Part shown: in pieces, positions 61,564 through 64,000 of the stretch
Numbering within the stretch: the first letter of the stretch is position 1
Layout of the letters: each line of letters begins with the position of its first letter
From: Capsulimonas corticalis
Lineage (GTDB): Bacteria; Armatimonadota; Armatimonadia; Armatimonadales; Capsulimonadaceae
Direction: 5' to 3'
Length of the DNA: 64,000 bases
Assembly: GCF_003574315.2 (NCBI RefSeq)
Contig: NZ_AP025739.1
Span: 1,240,001 to 1,304,000 of the forward strand
The notes under the pieces: model-generated
Database searches by the model: none
The model's input: the letters and a program-made list of their open reading frames with translations, nothing else
Told to the model about the DNA's origin: nothing
Translations under genes and position numbers: made by a program

Positions 61564-62577
61564 TCAGCGAACCGCGAGCGCTGCGGCCGTCGGCGGGCCG
61601 CAGGATTTGCGGATCACCAGATGAGCGCCGCAGGACTCGATGCTTGGGGCCGCTTTCTGCTCGATCATCTCCAGCAGGGCGCGGATCGCCGCCTTGGCGA
61701 CTTGCGGGATATCGATCGCGACGGTTGTCAGCGGCGGATTGACCAGGGTGGCGATCTCGACGTTATCGTGGCCGATCACCGAGACGTCGCCGGGGATGGA
61801 AAGACCGAGCTGCTGCGCGGCCTCGATCGCGCCGAACGCCAGAACGTCGGTGCGGGCGAAGATCGCCGTGGGCGGGTTAGCCATCTGTAGGAGCCGGGTA
61901 GCCGCTTCGGATCCCTCCTGACGCGTGACGCCCGCTTCCACGGCCAGGGCCGGATCCCAGATCAGCCCCGCCTCCGCCATGAGCTCCGGCAGCCTGACGC
62001 GGACATGCTGGCCGGGAAAGCCGGAGCCGATATAGCCGACGCGGCGATGGCCGAGGTCGGCGAGGTACTGCAGGGCTTCGCGGACGCCTGGCTGAGTATC
62101 GACACAGACATGGGACGCATTCGGAAAGTCCGATGGCTCGGGGCCGTCGATCAGCACGGCGGGCGTGCGGCCGCGCCGGGTCAGCGCATTGAAATCGTCG
62201 GGAGAGACTTCGGGCGCGCCGATCACGACAAGGCCGTCGACCGAGTACATCTCGGTCTCCATGCCTTCGCGGCGGCGGCCAAGGCGAAGCAGCAAGTTAT
62301 AGTTGTGGGCGTGCGTTTCTTCTTCCAGAGCGCGCGCCATCTCGATCAGATAGCGGTCCGAGAGCACATCGGCGTTATAGGGGCACTCCAGGCGGATCAA
62401 GAAAGTCCGCCCCGTCACCAGATGCCGCGCATTGGCGTTGCGCGCAAATCCGAGTTCCTGCGCTTTTTCCAGGACCATCTGGCGCGTTTTCGGACTGACA
62501 TCCGGCCGATCGTTGAGCGCACGGGACACCGTCCCGATGCTAAGATTGAGGCACTTTGCGAACTCGACAATGTTCAT
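61564..62577 (-). CDS. LacI-family transcriptional regulator, candidate regulon repressor
   Basis: 337 residues from the ATG at 62575-62577; a GTG 13 codons upstream is in frame. The helix-turn-helix with hinge is at residues about 1-55 (VEFAKCLNLSIGTVSRALND, RPDVSPKTRQMVLEKAQELG). A periplasmic-binding-protein-like sugar domain follows (GRTPAVLIDGPEPSDFPNAS, VGYIGSGFPGQHVRVRLPEL, IFARTDVLAFGAIEAAQQLG). It sits next to the operator-controlled isomerase operon and is the only LacI protein in the window. The SIGTVSRALN helix is of the class that reads GTAAACGTTTAC-like palindromes. No operator is seen at its own promoter, so it may not autoregulate. Confidence 0.93.
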   Translation of the reverse strand: MNIVEFAKCLNLSIGTVSRALNDRPDVSPKTRQMVLEKAQELGFARNANARHLVTGRTFLIRLECPYNADVLSDRYLIEMARALEEETHAHNYNLLLRLGRRREGMETEMYSVDGLVVIGAPEVSPDDFNALTRRGRTPAVLIDGPEPSDFPNASHVCVDTQPGVREALQYLADLGHRRVGYIGSGFPGQHVRVRLPELMAEAGLIWDPALAVEAGVTRQEGSEAATRLLQMANPPTAIFARTDVLAFGAIEAAQQLGLSIPGDVSVIGHDNVEIATLVNPPLTTVAIDIPQVAKAAIRALLEMIEQKAAPSIESCGAHLVIRKSCGPPTAAALAVR

Positions 62578-62723
62578 AATGACGCTTTTACCGAATATCT
62601 CGGCGCGCTCCCACACCTGTGAAAGTCCATTTCAAGGACGGGGATGTCAGGAAAACGTGGTTCCAAGCAGACGAGCGCGTCGCGAAGAGAAACAATTCCG
62701 GCTAGTCCGCCGGCGCAGCTTTA

Positions 62724-62738
62724 GTACATCAATTGTAC
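62724..62738. promoter_or_regulatory. Imperfect palindrome upstream of the second GH20-like gene
   Basis: GTACA-TCAAT-TGTAC: matching 5-base arms around a 5-base centre, in the 245-base divergent gap between LacI and the GH20-like gene. It is unlike the main operator family. Significance uncertain. Confidence 0.3.
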
Positions 62739-62822
62739 CAGAACATCGCGGGTTATAAAACACGCGCGACTCTGCGTATTCTCAGAATAATATCACATAT
62801 CGCCTTGAGGAGAAAGATCGCC

Positions 62823-63992
62823 ATGGAAGCGCTGGAGAATGAGGCAACCGCCGCACAGACGAATACGCCCGAGGAAGTCCTGGATGAGCGCACTCCGGAG
62901 CAATCGTACGAGCCGACGGAAACAGTCGCGTCCGAGCCATGGAACGATCTTCCCATCCGGGCGCTCCTGCTGACCGCTCCGCCTCCGGAAGACCTGGACC
63001 TGTTCTGCGGCTTCATCCGCGACGCCCTGCCCAAGGAAGGCGTCAACACCCTCGTCGTCCGGTTCCGCTATCAGTACCAGTTCCAAAGCCATCCGGAGCT
63101 TGCCGACATCGGCGCATTGTCTCGGGATCAGGTCCGGCGGATGCTCCAGGCGTGCCGCGACGCGGGCGTCCAACTCATCCCCAAAATGAACCTGCTCGCG
63201 CACCAGTCCGACGAAGGCTATATCATGCCGCTGCTGGCGAAGTACCCGCAGCTGGACGAAGCGCCGCATCTCAACCCGCCCGTCCCGTGGAAATACGGCG
63301 GACTGCACGACTTTTACACCAAAAGCCTCTGTCCGCAGCATCCCGATCTGCTTCCTATCGTCTTCCCGCTGATGGATGAGTTGATCGAGGCCTGCGAGGC
63401 CGACGCCTTCCATATCGGCCTGGACGAAGTGTGGATCCTCGGCGACGATAAGTGCCCGCGCTGCGGCGGCCGCGACAAGGCCGAGCTGTTCGCGGAGTAC
63501 ACGACGATTCTGCGCAACCACCTCGCCGAAAAGGGCTGCCGCACCTGGATCTGGAGCGACCGGCTAATCGACGGCAAGACGACCCACCTTCTCGGCTGGC
63601 AGGCGAGCATGAACAACACGCACCGCGCGATTGATATGATCCCCAAGGACATCGTCATCTGCGACTGGAAGTACGAGGACGCTCCCCCCACCCCGGCGTA
63701 CTTCGCTCTGAAAGGCTTCGACGTCGTCCCCAGCTCCTGCTACAACGCCGAAGCGGCGATCGCGCAGCTGGAGCAGGTGTACTTCGCGCGCAAAAACGGC
63801 GCCCGCGCCTTCTTCTCCGCCCCCCTCGCCAACCACCAGCGCGGCGTCTTCTCGACAAGCTGGATGAGCGCGCGCGAGTTTATCGAAGCGTACTACGGAG
63901 ACCCCACGCCGGGCGCCGCGCCGTCACTGGCGGAGAACACGGCGAATACGTTCAAGGCGCTGTTCGCGGAAGTCCGCCGGAACATGCCGTAG
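62823..63992 (+). CDS. GH20-like (beta-N-acetylhexosaminidase-type) protein, cytoplasmic paralogue
   Basis: 389 residues from the ATG at 62823, preceded by GAGGAG. An acidic, Thr-rich leader (about 38 residues, EALENEATAAQTNTPEEVLD) replaces the Tat signal of the paralogue at 42618. From there the two align along their whole length: LPIRALLLTAPPPEDLDLFC, LIPKMNLLAHQSDEGYIMPL, the Asp-Glu active-site pair in FHIGLDEVW, CPRCGG, CDWKYEDAPPTPAYFALKGF. Probably processes short GlcNAc-containing sugars inside the cell. Divergent from the LacI gene; no main-type operator seen in front of it. Confidence 0.8.
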   Translation: MEALENEATAAQTNTPEEVLDERTPEQSYEPTETVASEPWNDLPIRALLLTAPPPEDLDLFCGFIRDALPKEGVNTLVVRFRYQYQFQSHPELADIGALSRDQVRRMLQACRDAGVQLIPKMNLLAHQSDEGYIMPLLAKYPQLDEAPHLNPPVPWKYGGLHDFYTKSLCPQHPDLLPIVFPLMDELIEACEADAFHIGLDEVWILGDDKCPRCGGRDKAELFAEYTTILRNHLAEKGCRTWIWSDRLIDGKTTHLLGWQASMNNTHRAIDMIPKDIVICDWKYEDAPPTPAYFALKGFDVVPSSCYNAEAAIAQLEQVYFARKNGARAFFSAPLANHQRGVFSTSWMSAREFIEAYYGDPTPGAAPSLAENTANTFKALFAEVRRNMP

Positions 63993-64000
63993 AGAGTTCT

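Overview
The window is high-GC bacterial DNA, densely coded on both strands. It carries three prepilin-like proteins of the DUF1559 type, a large set of secreted glycoside hydrolases, several AraC/LacI/GntR sugar regulators and paralogous Gfo/Idh/MocA oxidoreductases. This mix is typical of Armatimonadota (Capsulimonas-like) or of Planctomycetes-like soil and plant-surface bacteria. The lineage is my inference; no rRNA or tRNA gene is present to test it.

Region 1 (1-16.6 kb): the start of a prepilin-like gene runs off the left edge. Next come a large secreted beta-helix enzyme with ricin-type repeats (462-3536), a divergent GntR/LacI-hybrid regulator, a secreted hypothetical protein, the chromosome-segregation ATPase gene smc, and a redox cluster (AraC regulator, aldo/keto reductase, cupin, SDR). 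Two uncharacterised genes and a second aldo/keto reductase follow.

Region 2 (16.6-37.5 kb): a secreted glycosidase-like protein, DUF4085, a YdcZ-type membrane protein, a TPR protein with a shortened paralogue beside it, DUF4385 plus a class II photolyase, and a sugar ABC importer (binding protein and two permeases, no ATPase). Then come a thioesterase and an AraC regulator divergent from a PhyH dioxygenase - GH35 - GH2 operon. A zinc-ribbon-like protein and a broken IS5-type transposase close the region.

Region 3 (37.5-64 kb) is a glycan-degradation island. It holds nagB, a sialate O-acetylesterase-like protein, a GH151-like protein, two GH20-like proteins, three GH29 alpha-L-fucosidases, a GH2 enzyme, a GH18 enzyme, three Gfo/Idh/MocA oxidoreductases, a sugar isomerase, two prepilin-like proteins, an AraC regulator and a LacI regulator. 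Its gene content points to breakdown of a fucosylated, N-acetylglucosamine-containing glycan.

The most interesting observation is a recurring 14-bp palindrome, consensus CGTAAACGTTTACG. I found ten good copies, all between 38.3 and 59.5 kb, and almost all lie just downstream of sigma70-type promoters, several of which are perfect TTGACA-N17-TATAAT. They sit in front of nagB, GH151, GH29, GH2, GH18, the isomerase/dehydrogenase operon and both prepilin-like genes. This looks like one LacI-family regulon, with the LacI gene at 61564-62577 as the local candidate repressor. It ties pseudopilin-like proteins to glycan degradation, includes a four-operator divergent control region at 57.8-58.2 kb, and includes a GH2 gene whose operator lies inside its signal-peptide codons on what appears to be a leaderless transcript.
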